DNA from: Mucilaginibacter jinjuensis
GTDB taxonomy: Bacteria > Bacteroidota > Bacteroidia > Sphingobacteriales > Sphingobacteriaceae
Assembly: GCF_028596025.1 (NCBI RefSeq)
Contig: NZ_CP117167.1
Span: forward strand, 5,580,001-5,644,000
Direction of reading: 5' to 3'
DNA length: 64,000 nucleotides
Each line of letters starts with the position of its first letter. Position 1 is the stretch's first letter. Positions 51,420 through 61,101 of the stretch are shown piece by piece. Below the pieces are notes generated by a model. The model did not search any database. It had not been told where the DNA came from and saw only the letters and a list, made by a program, of their open reading frames with translations. Made by a program: the position numbers and the translations under genes.

Positions 51420-52376
51420 TTAAACTTCGAGGATTGCTTTAAACTCCCTTTCATCAACCACAATATTAGAGCGGTCAATATCATTATCTTTCCTTCCTAA
51501 TTTAAAAAAATAACAATTATAATTGAGCATGGCTGCTTCGGCTAACCTGCAATAACAAAGGTTCATCTGGTCGTTAACAGATAACTCGCGATACAATTCA
51601 ATCACTTTTGTGCCTGGCTGCATAAAAACCATGTTAGTAAGAGCCGCCCCGTGAATTGAAATAACTATAGCCGCCTCTGCAAATAATGCAACCTGCTCTG
51701 TAAAACTTAACAATTGGGTTTCTACAATTTCGAACCCGTTTGCGAGCAAAACCGGGTATAATTGTTCTTCATTTTCAATAACCCGTAATTTCTCTTTTCG
51801 CCTGCTGATATATATTTTACGGAAAGGCACCTCAACAGGCTGCGCATACAGCTCCTTCATCTTCCTGATCTGCCCTCTATCGTAATATCCCGAAACCGGG
51901 TTACTGATAACCAGCGCACCGGCTATTTTATAAGTGTGATTTTTTTTTAAAAGTACAATGTCTTTAAACTGAAATTTCTTGAGTGACTGCCAGGCAAACG
52001 ATGGATAATCTTCTGGTAGCAGCAGCGTGTATTGGCTGTAATCCAGATCAGAAACCACCAATTTTAACAAAGCTTCACATACCCAATGATGGTACCCGCC
52101 CGACCAGAAATTATGTATAACTAAATAATCACTATCCTTCAGCTTTATTTTAGGTGAACGGAGCTTATTTTTCGCTGCATACAAACGGAAGTAAAGCTTG
52201 TTAAAGTTGCCAAATAACAAGTCGGGGATGAGCTTTAGGTTTTTAAACCCTACACCTGTTGAAGTAAGGTAAAAATTGCTATGCGGGGTAATTTTAAGTT
52301 TGTGAGCAGCCCTGTCGTTGTTCTCGCAAACAATTCCAAGTTCTTTTAAATGTGCCGATAGCTGCTCAGTATTCAT
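51420..52376 (-). CDS. GT61-like (DUF563) glycosyltransferase
   Basis: The 318-residue product carries the DUF563 pattern: YLVIHNFWSGGYHHWVCEAL, KIYISRRKEKLRVIENEEQL and VISIHGAALTNMVFMQPGTK. It belongs to the group of beta-xylosyl/N-acetylglucosaminyl transferases; its sugar is unknown. The start at 52376 (M-N-T-E-Q) shares one base with the stop of the gene before it (TAATG), so the two are translationally coupled. Confidence 0.87.
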   Translation of the reverse strand: MNTEQLSAHLKELGIVCENNDRAAHKLKITPHSNFYLTSTGVGFKNLKLIPDLLFGNFNKLYFRLYAAKNKLRSPKIKLKDSDYLVIHNFWSGGYHHWVCEALLKLVVSDLDYSQYTLLLPEDYPSFAWQSLKKFQFKDIVLLKKNHTYKIAGALVISNPVSGYYDRGQIRKMKELYAQPVEVPFRKIYISRRKEKLRVIENEEQLYPVLLANGFEIVETQLLSFTEQVALFAEAAIVISIHGAALTNMVFMQPGTKVIELYRELSVNDQMNLCYCRLAEAAMLNYNCYFFKLGRKDNDIDRSNIVVDEREFKAILEV

Positions 52377-53599
52377 TATTGAATTTCCTGATAAATACCC
52401 GAATAAAATGCCACACCGCTTTCTAAACTGCAATAATCAAATGCAGCAGCCCTAATGCTTTGCACATCTTTATCTACATTAATTTTATCAAAAGCTGTAA
52501 AACATTCTTTCTCTGTAAGTTCATTTACAATGGCTATGTTAAGCTTGTTTTGCAGGTCGTCAATATCGCCAATGCTGCCATAAACCAATACCGGTAAACC
52601 GCAGGCCAGGTATTCGCCCATTTTAGTAGGGCTGCGTGCAATGTTAGACCAGCCTTGGTTATAAAACACAAACCCTAAGTGGCCTATATTTAAATATTGG
52701 TATACCGAGGTAAAAGGCGCTTCTACAACCGATAATTCATTAGCATTAATTTGGTATTGCTGCAATAGCGGGCTTGTATTTATCGCAACGGCATCTTTGG
52801 TAAGCAACAACAAATGTGCCTGCTTAAAGTAATGCCGGTATAAAGCGAAAGCCTTAAACACCACATCAATACTATAGCTCCCACCTACAGCCCCTGCATA
52901 TATAAATATTTTTGCTTGCTCTGCAATACCTAACTGTTTTTTCAATTGAAGCTGTTCGGTTGGTGTGGTTAATTTAAAAATATCAAAATCGACACAAGTT
53001 GGTATAACGCCAATTTTTTCGGCGGGGATATTTTCCTGATCAACCATGTGTTGCTTGCCGGCGTTGGTGAGTATTACAATCCGGTCGGCATGCTTCCAAA
53101 ATTGCTGCTCTTTGGCTTTAAAAAACTGGTAAACCCGTTTGTATAATGCGTTGTTAAGGTTCCACATTTTCCCATCAACACGTTCCTCAATCCAAAAGCC
53201 GCGCATATCAAAAATAAATTTAATAGCTTGCCCGTACCTGTTCTTAAGATTAAGCCCCACTAATGCCGATAAGTAACTGCGGCAATGCACAATAGCGTAA
53301 TTATTGGCCTTTTGTAATTTAAAAGCCAACTTATTCATCCGCCAAAAATCATACAAGGTTGATACCACCGGCGGTTTTTTGGTATATATTAAAGGGTGCC
53401 AGGTAATATTATGCCGGGTAAGCAAAGCGCGTATTTCATCGCCTTTTTGCCTAAACTTATCAGGCTTTTCAAAACTTATAATCGTAAATAAATACCCCTG
53501 CTTGCTTAAACCCCGCATATACGAAATAACCTGGCTCTGGCCCAGCGGGTCAGTCATCCCATCATAAGAAATATAGAGTATTTGTTTATTGCTGCTCAC
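52376..53599 (-). CDS. GT4-family glycosyltransferase
   Basis: The 407-residue GT-B enzyme starts with GTG (M-S-S-N-K-Q-I-L-Y-I-S-Y-D-G). The domain text includes GMTDPLGQSQVISYMRGLSK, AIVHCRSYLSALVGL, AKIFIYAGAVGGSYSIDVVF and PTKMGEYLACGLPVLVYGSI. This subgroup is common in Bacteroidota exopolysaccharide loci. It overlaps the next gene by one base and lies 16 bases after asnB. Confidence 0.9.
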   Translation of the reverse strand: MSSNKQILYISYDGMTDPLGQSQVISYMRGLSKQGYLFTIISFEKPDKFRQKGDEIRALLTRHNITWHPLIYTKKPPVVSTLYDFWRMNKLAFKLQKANNYAIVHCRSYLSALVGLNLKNRYGQAIKFIFDMRGFWIEERVDGKMWNLNNALYKRVYQFFKAKEQQFWKHADRIVILTNAGKQHMVDQENIPAEKIGVIPTCVDFDIFKLTTPTEQLQLKKQLGIAEQAKIFIYAGAVGGSYSIDVVFKAFALYRHYFKQAHLLLLTKDAVAINTSPLLQQYQINANELSVVEAPFTSVYQYLNIGHLGFVFYNQGWSNIARSPTKMGEYLACGLPVLVYGSIGDIDDLQNKLNIAIVNELTEKECFTAFDKINVDKDVQSIRAAAFDYCSLESGVAFYSGIYQEIQ

Positions 53600-53615
53600 A
53601 AGTACAGGTTAGTAA

Positions 53616-55520
53616 TTAATTGCCGATCCATTTCTCGTACCACATTTGAAACATGAGCAGATACCATACCTGCAAATGCTTTTCTGTGCGGCCGCCATAA
53701 AATTGATTTATTATCCCCTCCACAACCGGGATGTTAAACAAGCCGTGTTCTTTTAATTTTTCGCTACTGAGATAGGTTTGAACAAGGTTTTTCAACTCAT
53801 GATTTAACCAATGTTCTATCGGGATGGCGAACCCCATTTTGGGCCTGTCCATCATTTGCTGCGGGATATATTTATGTACAATCTGCTTCAGTATGTACTT
53901 CTTTTGGCGATTGTAGTATTTATATTCTGTGGGTAACTGTGCCGCCCATTCAATAATGTGCTGATCTAAAAAAGGTTCGCGGCCTTCTAAACTTGCAGCC
54001 ATGGTAGCCCTATCAACCTTTTGCAAAATATCATCAACCATATAAGTCTGGTAATCAACCGCCATCATGTATGATAGTGCATCATAACCCTCTACCAGTT
54101 TATTAGTGCGATGGGCTGTAAACTGCTCCTGTACGGGAGTAGCAAACAAGCTATTGATCTCTGATTGCGTAAATGTTTGTGTAAGGTTACGCATCATTTC
54201 GGCAGGCGAGGGATCTTCCAGCAAATTTCTAAACTTGTTGTATCGGCCGTGAAAATTATATTTATTACGCAAAACAGGGATGCTTTCTGACGAAATATTA
54301 CCCATAACAGCAGATAATGCCGTACGCAAAACCTTCGGAACAGATTTTATTTTATCGCCATAGCGGGCAATATAATCGTACCGGTAATAGCCTGCAAAAA
54401 TCTCATCGCCTGCATCGGCCGATAAGGCTACTGTTACACTTTTTCGCGCCATGCGGCTAACCAATATTGTTGGTATAGCGCTACTATCGGCAAAAGGCTC
54501 GTCATAATGGTATGGCAAATCTGGTATAATATCCAAGGCTTCCTGGGCAGTACAGTAATATTCTGTATGGTCGGTACCCAAATGGGCTGCTATTTCTTTG
54601 GCAAAAGGCGCCTCATCTAATTTGCTGTCTGCGGCACCAATTGTGAAGGTTTTAATTTTTTCGGTGCTGTTTTTTTGAAGCAATGCGGTAACACAGGCAC
54701 TATCATAACCGCCGCTCAGAAAAACGCCTACGGGCACATCGGCCACCATCCGGTATTGGAACGATTGCTGCAGGATACGCTCTGTTTCACCTATGGCATC
54801 GGGCAGGGTAATGGATAGTTTAGGCTTATCATAATAATCATAAACATTCCAGTACTGTTTAATATCAAGAACCCTGGTCCCCAGGTTCATTTTTAAGATA
54901 TGCCCCGGCGATAGCTTATGCGTATAGTTGTAAATACAATGCGGCCAGGAAACATAACCATATTGTAAATAAGAGGCCACAGCTTCCGGGTTGATCTGCT
55001 TTTTGAAATCGGGGTGCTGTAATATGGCCTTTAGCTCGGAGGCAAACAAGAACAAACCATCCGAAAAATAATAATACAAAGGTTTTACACCTGCCCTGTC
55101 CCTAATGCAAATAATCTCGTTGGTGTATTCATCATATAACACAATGGCAAACATTCCGCGCCATTGTTCAATACAACTTTCGCCCCACTGGCGCCAGGCA
55201 TGTAAAATAACTTCGGTATCTGAATGGGTTTTAAATTCATGCCCCAGTTCTGTCAGCTGATCGCGGATCTCCTGGTAATTATAAATTTCGCCATTAAATA
55301 CAAGATGTAAACCATTATAGGACATGGGCTGACCGGCAACAGCGCTCAAATCGATAATAGAAAGCCGGCGATGACCGAAGCCCACCAACAAATTATCTTT
55401 CTGATACATTTCCACCCCCTGGCCATCAGGCCCTCTATGGCCCATAGCAGCGGTCATGGCCGCTAATGTTTCTCTGCTACTTTTATTATTGAAATCAATA
55501 AAACCCGCTATTCCACACAT
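53616..55520 (-). CDS. asnB: Glutamine-hydrolysing asparagine synthase family protein
   Basis: The 634-residue product has the Ntn glutaminase start M-C2-G-I-A-G-F with R-R-L-S-I-I-D-L-S and N-G-E-I-Y-N-Y. The synthetase domain has GVFLSGGYDSACVTAL (ATP pyrophosphatase loop) and VDYQTYMVDDILQKVDRATM. AsnB relatives in capsule loci usually amidate a sugar acid such as a uronic acid rather than make asparagine; the sugar dehydrogenase at the right edge would supply such an acid. This role is inferred from context. Confidence 0.93.
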   Translation of the reverse strand: MCGIAGFIDFNNKSSRETLAAMTAAMGHRGPDGQGVEMYQKDNLLVGFGHRRLSIIDLSAVAGQPMSYNGLHLVFNGEIYNYQEIRDQLTELGHEFKTHSDTEVILHAWRQWGESCIEQWRGMFAIVLYDEYTNEIICIRDRAGVKPLYYYFSDGLFLFASELKAILQHPDFKKQINPEAVASYLQYGYVSWPHCIYNYTHKLSPGHILKMNLGTRVLDIKQYWNVYDYYDKPKLSITLPDAIGETERILQQSFQYRMVADVPVGVFLSGGYDSACVTALLQKNSTEKIKTFTIGAADSKLDEAPFAKEIAAHLGTDHTEYYCTAQEALDIIPDLPYHYDEPFADSSAIPTILVSRMARKSVTVALSADAGDEIFAGYYRYDYIARYGDKIKSVPKVLRTALSAVMGNISSESIPVLRNKYNFHGRYNKFRNLLEDPSPAEMMRNLTQTFTQSEINSLFATPVQEQFTAHRTNKLVEGYDALSYMMAVDYQTYMVDDILQKVDRATMAASLEGREPFLDQHIIEWAAQLPTEYKYYNRQKKYILKQIVHKYIPQQMMDRPKMGFAIPIEHWLNHELKNLVQTYLSSEKLKEHGLFNIPVVEGIINQFYGGRTEKHLQVWYLLMFQMWYEKWIGN

Positions 55521-55540
55521 CTAAGCTTTATATATTAGGT

Positions 55541-56497
55541 TCATACTTGATTGTTCGCAACAGCTTTTAAAACATCCTGCTGTTTCAAATTTACCTTGGG
55601 TATATCCAGATGGCCCGAAAAGAACTCGTCTTCTATGCGCTCACCTTTTATCAATTTATCAATGTAAATTCTGGCACCGGCGGGTACATGTTCTGCCTGG
55701 GATAGTTGCGCAAGAAAATCTTTATCAGCAAAGCCTGTTTGCTGGATAAAGAAAAATATATTTTTTAAAAAATTATCATTACTACCCACTACATCATAAG
55801 CAAGCCTGTCTTTTAGGGCTATTACTTTATTTTGATCAACATAAAAATCGAAATACTCAATTTTGTTTAAGCCAAGTATTTTAGATAAGCCCAGGCTGTT
55901 AATTAATTTCGCAGCAGGTTTCCTGATCCTTTTTAACAGCCCTATTTTTTTAATTGCTTCTTTAGCTTTCTTTTTATCATCGCACCAAAACGCATAAGTT
56001 GCTGTAATATCCACAGGATAAAACACAATATGGGGTTGATAGCAGTCCACAAATTCAACTACTCCAATCTTATTCTGATACTGTTTGGCAATTTCCATTT
56101 TGGCATCGCCTGTTTCTTTATTAATACTGTACCCTTTCTTAAAAAGGATAGATTGATATCCCGGCCCAAAAGCACCAACTGTACTTAACAATAACGATCC
56201 ATGATGGTGGATGCTTTGAAAAGAAACATCCGCCTTTTTATCTGGCAGGGAGGGGAAAATATTAACTACGAAACTAAAGTCATTATTCTCTTCAATAACC
56301 ATTGACAGGGTTGGGTAAGTACGCTTGCGGAGCAGATACTCCGGCGTGCTTAAATTTTGCCTGATAATATCATACAAAAACTCTTTAGAAATGCTCATCT
56401 TTTCTAACAGAGGCTTACATTTAGCATGCACCGCATACCTGTCGGGCTCGTTCTTTACGATCTGCCTCAATTCATTAAGCCACTCATTATTTATCAT
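55541..56497 (-). CDS. Unknown protein of the capsule cluster
   Basis: The 318-residue protein is unrecognised. It has no signal peptide or membrane helix. A central beta-rich part reads FSFVVNIFPSLPDKKADVSF and QSIHHHGSLLLSTVGAFG, where the H-H-H-G block recalls the metal-binding strand of cupins. A Lys-rich helical part and a C-terminal FFSGHLDIPKVNLKQQ follow. The start is set at 56497 (M-I-N-N-E-W), overlapping the FkbM gene by 11 bases; the frame continues to a TTG at 56521. It lies 20 bases before asnB, so a sugar-tailoring or decoration role is plausible but unproven. Confidence 0.55.
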   Translation of the reverse strand: MINNEWLNELRQIVKNEPDRYAVHAKCKPLLEKMSISKEFLYDIIRQNLSTPEYLLRKRTYPTLSMVIEENNDFSFVVNIFPSLPDKKADVSFQSIHHHGSLLLSTVGAFGPGYQSILFKKGYSINKETGDAKMEIAKQYQNKIGVVEFVDCYQPHIVFYPVDITATYAFWCDDKKKAKEAIKKIGLLKRIRKPAAKLINSLGLSKILGLNKIEYFDFYVDQNKVIALKDRLAYDVVGSNDNFLKNIFFFIQQTGFADKDFLAQLSQAEHVPAGARIYIDKLIKGERIEDEFFSGHLDIPKVNLKQQDVLKAVANNQV

Positions 56498-57338
56498 ATA
56501 TAATTTGTTGGTATGAATCAATTTTGCTGACAGGGATTAAAATGAAATTAGCGTCAAAAAGTTCGGTTTTAAGCGGCTTTAATTTTTTTAACTCCTCGTC
56601 ATAATAGTAAATGTTGTAGCCGAGTGTTTGGCTGATATAACTTTCGAGGTCAGAGGCCTCGATATTAAAGCCATTTAAGAAATAAGGCTGTACTTCAATT
56701 AAAATAACCGGCAGGTGTTTTTTAATTAGTTGCTCCATGCCCTTTAAAGCAAAATATTCGGCCCCTTCAATATCAATTTTTATAAAAGATACATTTTTGC
56801 CTGATAGTTCTAAATTAAAGGTATCTAGGGCTACAACATCGCATGTAACCTCTTCTTCCTGCTCAAAATTATAATACTTCTGTTTGTCTTCTTCGGCATT
56901 TGTTCTTGTAGCGATATGCGCCTGCCCTGCGCTGATTGGGCCATACGACAATTTAGGCACACTAAATTTTAACGTTTGGTTTTTATCTGATACCCCTAAA
57001 TTAAACAGGCTAACATTACCCAGTTTGTTTGACTTAACAATCATGGCGCAAACCATATAAGTAAAGGGTATGGGCTCAAATGCAAATACTTTACCCTCGT
57101 TACCGGCCAAGCCCGATAAACGATCTGTATAGTATGCATAATTTGCGCCAACATCTATTGCACAATCACCCGGTTTTACAAAATACGGCAGCAGCTCCAT
57201 TTCTTTCTCTTCTACCAAACGGTGCTGTATGTCGCGCTTTTTGCCATAAAACTGGGCGTATTTGTAACCTCGTTTTCCAAGCAGCCTAAATAAAAAAGGT
57301 TTTACCAATGTCCTTATAGGTGATTTAACTGAAGCCAT
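56487..57338 (-). CDS. FkbM-family methyltransferase
   Basis: The 283-residue product has the SAM site CAIDVGANYAYYTDRLSGL and FAFEPIPFTYMV. The FkbM core has VALDTF, then VSFIKIDIEGAEYFALKGME and PVILIEVQPYFLN. It would O-methylate a sugar hydroxyl in the polysaccharide. It overlaps the next gene by 11 bases. Confidence 0.92.
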   Translation of the reverse strand: MASVKSPIRTLVKPFLFRLLGKRGYKYAQFYGKKRDIQHRLVEEKEMELLPYFVKPGDCAIDVGANYAYYTDRLSGLAGNEGKVFAFEPIPFTYMVCAMIVKSNKLGNVSLFNLGVSDKNQTLKFSVPKLSYGPISAGQAHIATRTNAEEDKQKYYNFEQEEEVTCDVVALDTFNLELSGKNVSFIKIDIEGAEYFALKGMEQLIKKHLPVILIEVQPYFLNGFNIEASDLESYISQTLGYNIYYYDEELKKLKPLKTELFDANFILIPVSKIDSYQQIIYDK

Positions 57339-57422
57339 TTATTTAGTTTTTGTGTAACTGCTATTTAATTGCAAAATGTTAATATTTAAAATCGGTAACC
57401 AAATCCCAACAAAAGATACTAT

Positions 57423-58304
57423 TTATTTTATCAACAAGTGCTTAATAATACCCAGGGTTCTTTTTGTATAGATAACGCCTGGTTTTATCTTCAAAGCTTT
57501 AAAAGCAAACTCCATACATTTTCGTTTCTTGCCTTCTATTGCATAATAAAGTGCTGATAAATAATACATCTCGGCCATGGCCGAATGATATACCGCCGGT
57601 TTATTTACAATGCAGGCATCTTTGTTAAGATTGGTTTGAAATGCCTGTGTGCGTTTTAGCGTGCTATCGCCGGTTGCAGTGGTCATACTACGGGTATCGT
57701 GCTGTATAATGGCTGATGTTATTGTCTTAACACCCATAAGCGGATACCTGCAGCAAATGCTTAGCCAAAGCATCCAGTCTTCGGTACCAGAAAGTGCCCT
57801 GTCTTCCGAAAACTTTAATGCATCAAATTCTGCTTTACGTACAAACACATTATTACAGCTTAATATATTGTTTTTAAAAACACGGTTATTAAGCTCGCCC
57901 TCATAAATTCCCGACGGCCGGATTACTTCCTGCTCCGGGCTTTTCCAATCATAACTGGAGTGAAATGCGATTACCTGCGGATTAGCTGTTATATAATCTG
58001 CCGCTGTTTCCAGGTGATTATCATAAGCAAGATCATCGCTGTCAAAAAAATTAAGGTAACTGCCTTTGGCCAATGCAGCGCCATAATTTCGTGCAGCGCC
58101 CCGCTCTGCATTTGTTTTCCAATGGTAGCTTAGCCGTTCATCAGCAAAGGCCTCTACCGTTGCTTTTGTATTATCATTGCCCCCATCATCAATTACCAAT
58201 ATTTCGAAATGCGGGTAACGCTGCGCCAATAAAGATTGCAGTGTTACCTTAAGCAATGCAGCCCGGTTATATGTTGGTATTATAATTGAAAACTTGATGG
58301 GCAT
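57423..58304 (-). CDS. GT2-family glycosyltransferase
   Basis: The 293-residue GT-A enzyme has SIIIPTYNRAALLKVTLQSL, ILVIDDGGNDNT, the D-x-D region LNFFDSDDLAYDNH and the acceptor-side GTEDWMLWLSI. It would add a sugar with inversion. The gap on each side is about 80 bases of A+T-rich DNA. Confidence 0.9.
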   Translation of the reverse strand: MPIKFSIIIPTYNRAALLKVTLQSLLAQRYPHFEILVIDDGGNDNTKATVEAFADERLSYHWKTNAERGAARNYGAALAKGSYLNFFDSDDLAYDNHLETAADYITANPQVIAFHSSYDWKSPEQEVIRPSGIYEGELNNRVFKNNILSCNNVFVRKAEFDALKFSEDRALSGTEDWMLWLSICCRYPLMGVKTITSAIIQHDTRSMTTATGDSTLKRTQAFQTNLNKDACIVNKPAVYHSAMAEMYYLSALYYAIEGKKRKCMEFAFKALKIKPGVIYTKRTLGIIKHLLIK

Positions 58305-58381
58305 TTTTTGTAGTTACGTATTGATAAAAAGCAATATATAAATAGTATATTATTTCATGAAATAGAATAAGCAGATTTCAT

Positions 58382-59488
58382 TTACTGATATACTGCTATA
58401 GATTTTTTGATAAAACTATCGAGGTTAAATTGTTTAACATCTTCTTTACCATTTTTAATTAACCGGGCCCGCAATGCTCCGTCCATCAACAGTTTTTCAA
58501 CAGATTGATAAATCTGTTCACTGCTTTTATAATCCACAACCAAAGCGTTTCTTTCATTAACGATAAACTCATTGGCCACACCTGATAGTGTGAATACAGA
58601 AGGGATGCCGGCGGCAAGTGCCTCTACATACGTTTGGCCAAATGCTTCAACCATACTATCTATAGGCGTGTGCACATAAATATCCAAAACCTGGTAAAAG
58701 GCCTGCACATCACTTTCAAATCTTATCTCGGTATAACTTTCTGCAGGCAGGTGCTCGTTGAGCAAGGTTTTAATAGTGGCTTGATATTCGCCTGTGGTAT
58801 TAGCAAAAACAAAATACAGATCAGGATATTTTTGTTTGAGCCTTCCAAAGGCAGGTATTATGTATTGATAGCCTTTCCATTCGGTATATCTTGCAAAAAC
58901 ACCTACAATTTTAACACCGGCAGGGATAGCGTACCTATTTCTGATCATATTAACCCGGCCTTGGTTTACGTTTGTAAAACTACCTATATCAAAGCCGTGA
59001 TGAATAAGTGAAATTTTATCTTCGCTCACACCTTCCATTTCTATCAATACCTTTTTGGTTACTTCCGAAATAGCAATAATATTTGTTGCCAGTGAATTGA
59101 TAACCCGATCTATAAGTACCGATCTTTTATGATACAGATGATTAAATGTAGAGCTATGCCTGGTATAAACACGTTTTTTAATCCTGCATAAAAATGCGGC
59201 AACCTGGCCGTACAAATCTGCATTGCGCAGGTGGGTATGTACAGCATCGGGGCTAATGCGCGAAAGTTCGCGGTATAATTTATAGAGAAATAGAGGTGCT
59301 TGTTTTTTGCTTTCGTAAGTAAGGCGTTTAACCAGAATACCTCTTGCTTCGAGAAAAGCCTCCATTTCACTATGTTCTTTATTTATCAGTATAAAATATA
59401 GGTCGAAGCCATTATCTAATAACCCGCTCGTAAGCCATTCGATGCCAAATGATTTTTTAATATTATGCAGAATGAATACGACCTTCAA
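58382..59488 (-). CDS. GT4-family glycosyltransferase
   Basis: The 368-residue GT-B enzyme begins with TTG (M-K-V-V-F-I-L-H-N). Features are DAVHTHLRNADLYGQVAAFL, VGVFARYTEWKGYQYIIPAF and the donor motif DSMVEAFGQTYVEALAAGIP. No in-frame ATG is closer to the family start; the upstream in-frame stop falls inside the next reading frame's end. It lies 24 bases after the acyltransferase gene's stop position in cluster order. Confidence 0.88.
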   Translation of the reverse strand: MKVVFILHNIKKSFGIEWLTSGLLDNGFDLYFILINKEHSEMEAFLEARGILVKRLTYESKKQAPLFLYKLYRELSRISPDAVHTHLRNADLYGQVAAFLCRIKKRVYTRHSSTFNHLYHKRSVLIDRVINSLATNIIAISEVTKKVLIEMEGVSEDKISLIHHGFDIGSFTNVNQGRVNMIRNRYAIPAGVKIVGVFARYTEWKGYQYIIPAFGRLKQKYPDLYFVFANTTGEYQATIKTLLNEHLPAESYTEIRFESDVQAFYQVLDIYVHTPIDSMVEAFGQTYVEALAAGIPSVFTLSGVANEFIVNERNALVVDYKSSEQIYQSVEKLLMDGALRARLIKNGKEDVKQFNLDSFIKKSIAVYQ

Positions 59489-59512
59489 TTTCTTTTTGAA
59501 ATAAATAATTAT

Positions 59513-60073
59513 TTAAATACGCACCTTTTTAATAAACCTGGCAGGTACACCGCCCCAAACTTCATTTGCCGGTACAGGCTTTGTAACCACTGCCGAGGCC
59601 GCAATAATAGAATCATTTCCTATAGTAACGCCTTTTAAAATGGTAGCTTTTGATGCGATCCATACATTTTTTTCGATGTGCACCGGCCCGGTAGTATATT
59701 GACTAAAACCTGCCTCAGCGTTATTAACATCAATGGCATGGTCCTGGTCTCTAATTACCACCATTTCTGCAATAGCCACGCCCTTCTCTATTGTAATACT
59801 TTGTTTTGATGCAATAACTGAATATCTGCCGACAGAACTATTTTCGATACTTATTGTAGCACCTACATCTGCAAACAAGTGTACACCTATACTGATATGG
59901 GTGTTTTTAATTATCATTTTACCACCATCAACACAAACAATCTTACAGTTCTTCTCTATGATACTTTGCCCGTCTATTTTAAGGCCGGGATACATCATCC
60001 GCAGGAAAAATTTCCTGTACGCATTGGCAATATAAAAACAGATACGAACTATAAGTCTAAGAATCTTAACCAT
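59513..60073 (-). CDS. Left-handed beta-helix (hexapeptide) acyltransferase
   Basis: The 186-residue product is built of hexapeptide repeats (IENSSVG, ITIEKGVAIAEMV, VHIEKNVWIASKATILKGVT). It ends with the family cap IIAASAVVTKPVPANEVWGG. The N-terminal helix (LIVRICFYIANAYRKFF) may touch the membrane. It probably O- or N-acetylates a sugar of the repeat unit, using acetyl-CoA. Confidence 0.9.
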   Translation of the reverse strand: MVKILRLIVRICFYIANAYRKFFLRMMYPGLKIDGQSIIEKNCKIVCVDGGKMIIKNTHISIGVHLFADVGATISIENSSVGRYSVIASKQSITIEKGVAIAEMVVIRDQDHAIDVNNAEAGFSQYTTGPVHIEKNVWIASKATILKGVTIGNDSIIAASAVVTKPVPANEVWGGVPARFIKKVRI

Positions 60074-60084
60074 ATATTTTGGTG

Positions 60085-61101
60085 TTACCTCCGTGGGTTG
60101 AAGTAATTTTTCGCTTTAATTATCCCGGATAAAATCTGTTTTACCGGTGGCTTGCACGCCAAAAAGTATAGCTGTATTTTATTGGAATGCATATTGTCTA
60201 GCGTTTTTTTCTTAATCTCAAGAAATGTATCCTCATCTATATACTTTTTGATATAACTGATACAGGCATATTCAACTTTCTCCTCTAATAATCCGTTTCT
60301 GATATCAAGTACTTTTTGCTTACCGCCATCAGTAAGTTTTAATAGCAGCGGGCTATTTAAAACAATATTAAAGCACTCTATAATGTCATTAACCTCAGTT
60401 AAAAGATTAAGTTTCACTATCTTTTCTTCTAATTCTTTAGCTCTCCAGATCCTTACCCGGCCTAATGGTTTATTAACATACCCAACCGTGGCGCCGGCTG
60501 CTAATAACCTAAGCGCAAGCGCATTATCGTGGGAGTATAATATCGGCTCATATTCAACACCCCCAATAGCATTATAGTCACGGGCATTAATGAGGTTACC
60601 GTTCATCCATACACTATTTTTTAGATGGATGAAAAAGTCCAGAAATTCTTTTGTAGTGTAAACACCTTCGCGGAACGCATCAGTTCGCTGATAGGAGATA
60701 TGTTCTTCGGTAACAGACTCAATAAATTCAATATTCCCAAAAGCAAAAGTGATCGCGGGATTTAACAAAACCAGTTCTACCAAAAGTGATATGCAATCAG
60801 GTTCTAACGTATCATCCGAACTTAAAAAACTAATATATTCTCCTTTTGCACAACCAGCTGCAAAAGAAAAGTTTTGTATCATAGAAACGTGCTCGGCCGG
60901 CTTTGCTACAGACAGGTTCTTAACATTAATAAACTCATCTAATACTGCCTGCACATTTACATTAGTGCTCCAATTATCAGAAATAATAATTTCTAAATTA
61001 CTATAAGTTTGATTTACAGCAGAAGCGATACAAGCCCGTAAAAAATCGGGTTTTTGGTTATAAGTAGGTATAACAATACTAACTAAAGGTAAGTCACTCA
61101 T
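60085..61101 (-). CDS. GT2-family glycosyltransferase
   Basis: The 338-residue GT-A enzyme has VSIVIPTYNQKPDFLRACIA, LEIIISDNWSTN and the D-D region EYISFLSSDDTLEPDC, with a long helical C-terminus. Its ATG overlaps the flippase stop by four bases (ATGA), so it is translated together with the flippase. Confidence 0.9.
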   Translation of the reverse strand: MSDLPLVSIVIPTYNQKPDFLRACIASAVNQTYSNLEIIISDNWSTNVNVQAVLDEFINVKNLSVAKPAEHVSMIQNFSFAAGCAKGEYISFLSSDDTLEPDCISLLVELVLLNPAITFAFGNIEFIESVTEEHISYQRTDAFREGVYTTKEFLDFFIHLKNSVWMNGNLINARDYNAIGGVEYEPILYSHDNALALRLLAAGATVGYVNKPLGRVRIWRAKELEEKIVKLNLLTEVNDIIECFNIVLNSPLLLKLTDGGKQKVLDIRNGLLEEKVEYACISYIKKYIDEDTFLEIKKKTLDNMHSNKIQLYFLACKPPVKQILSGIIKAKNYFNPRR

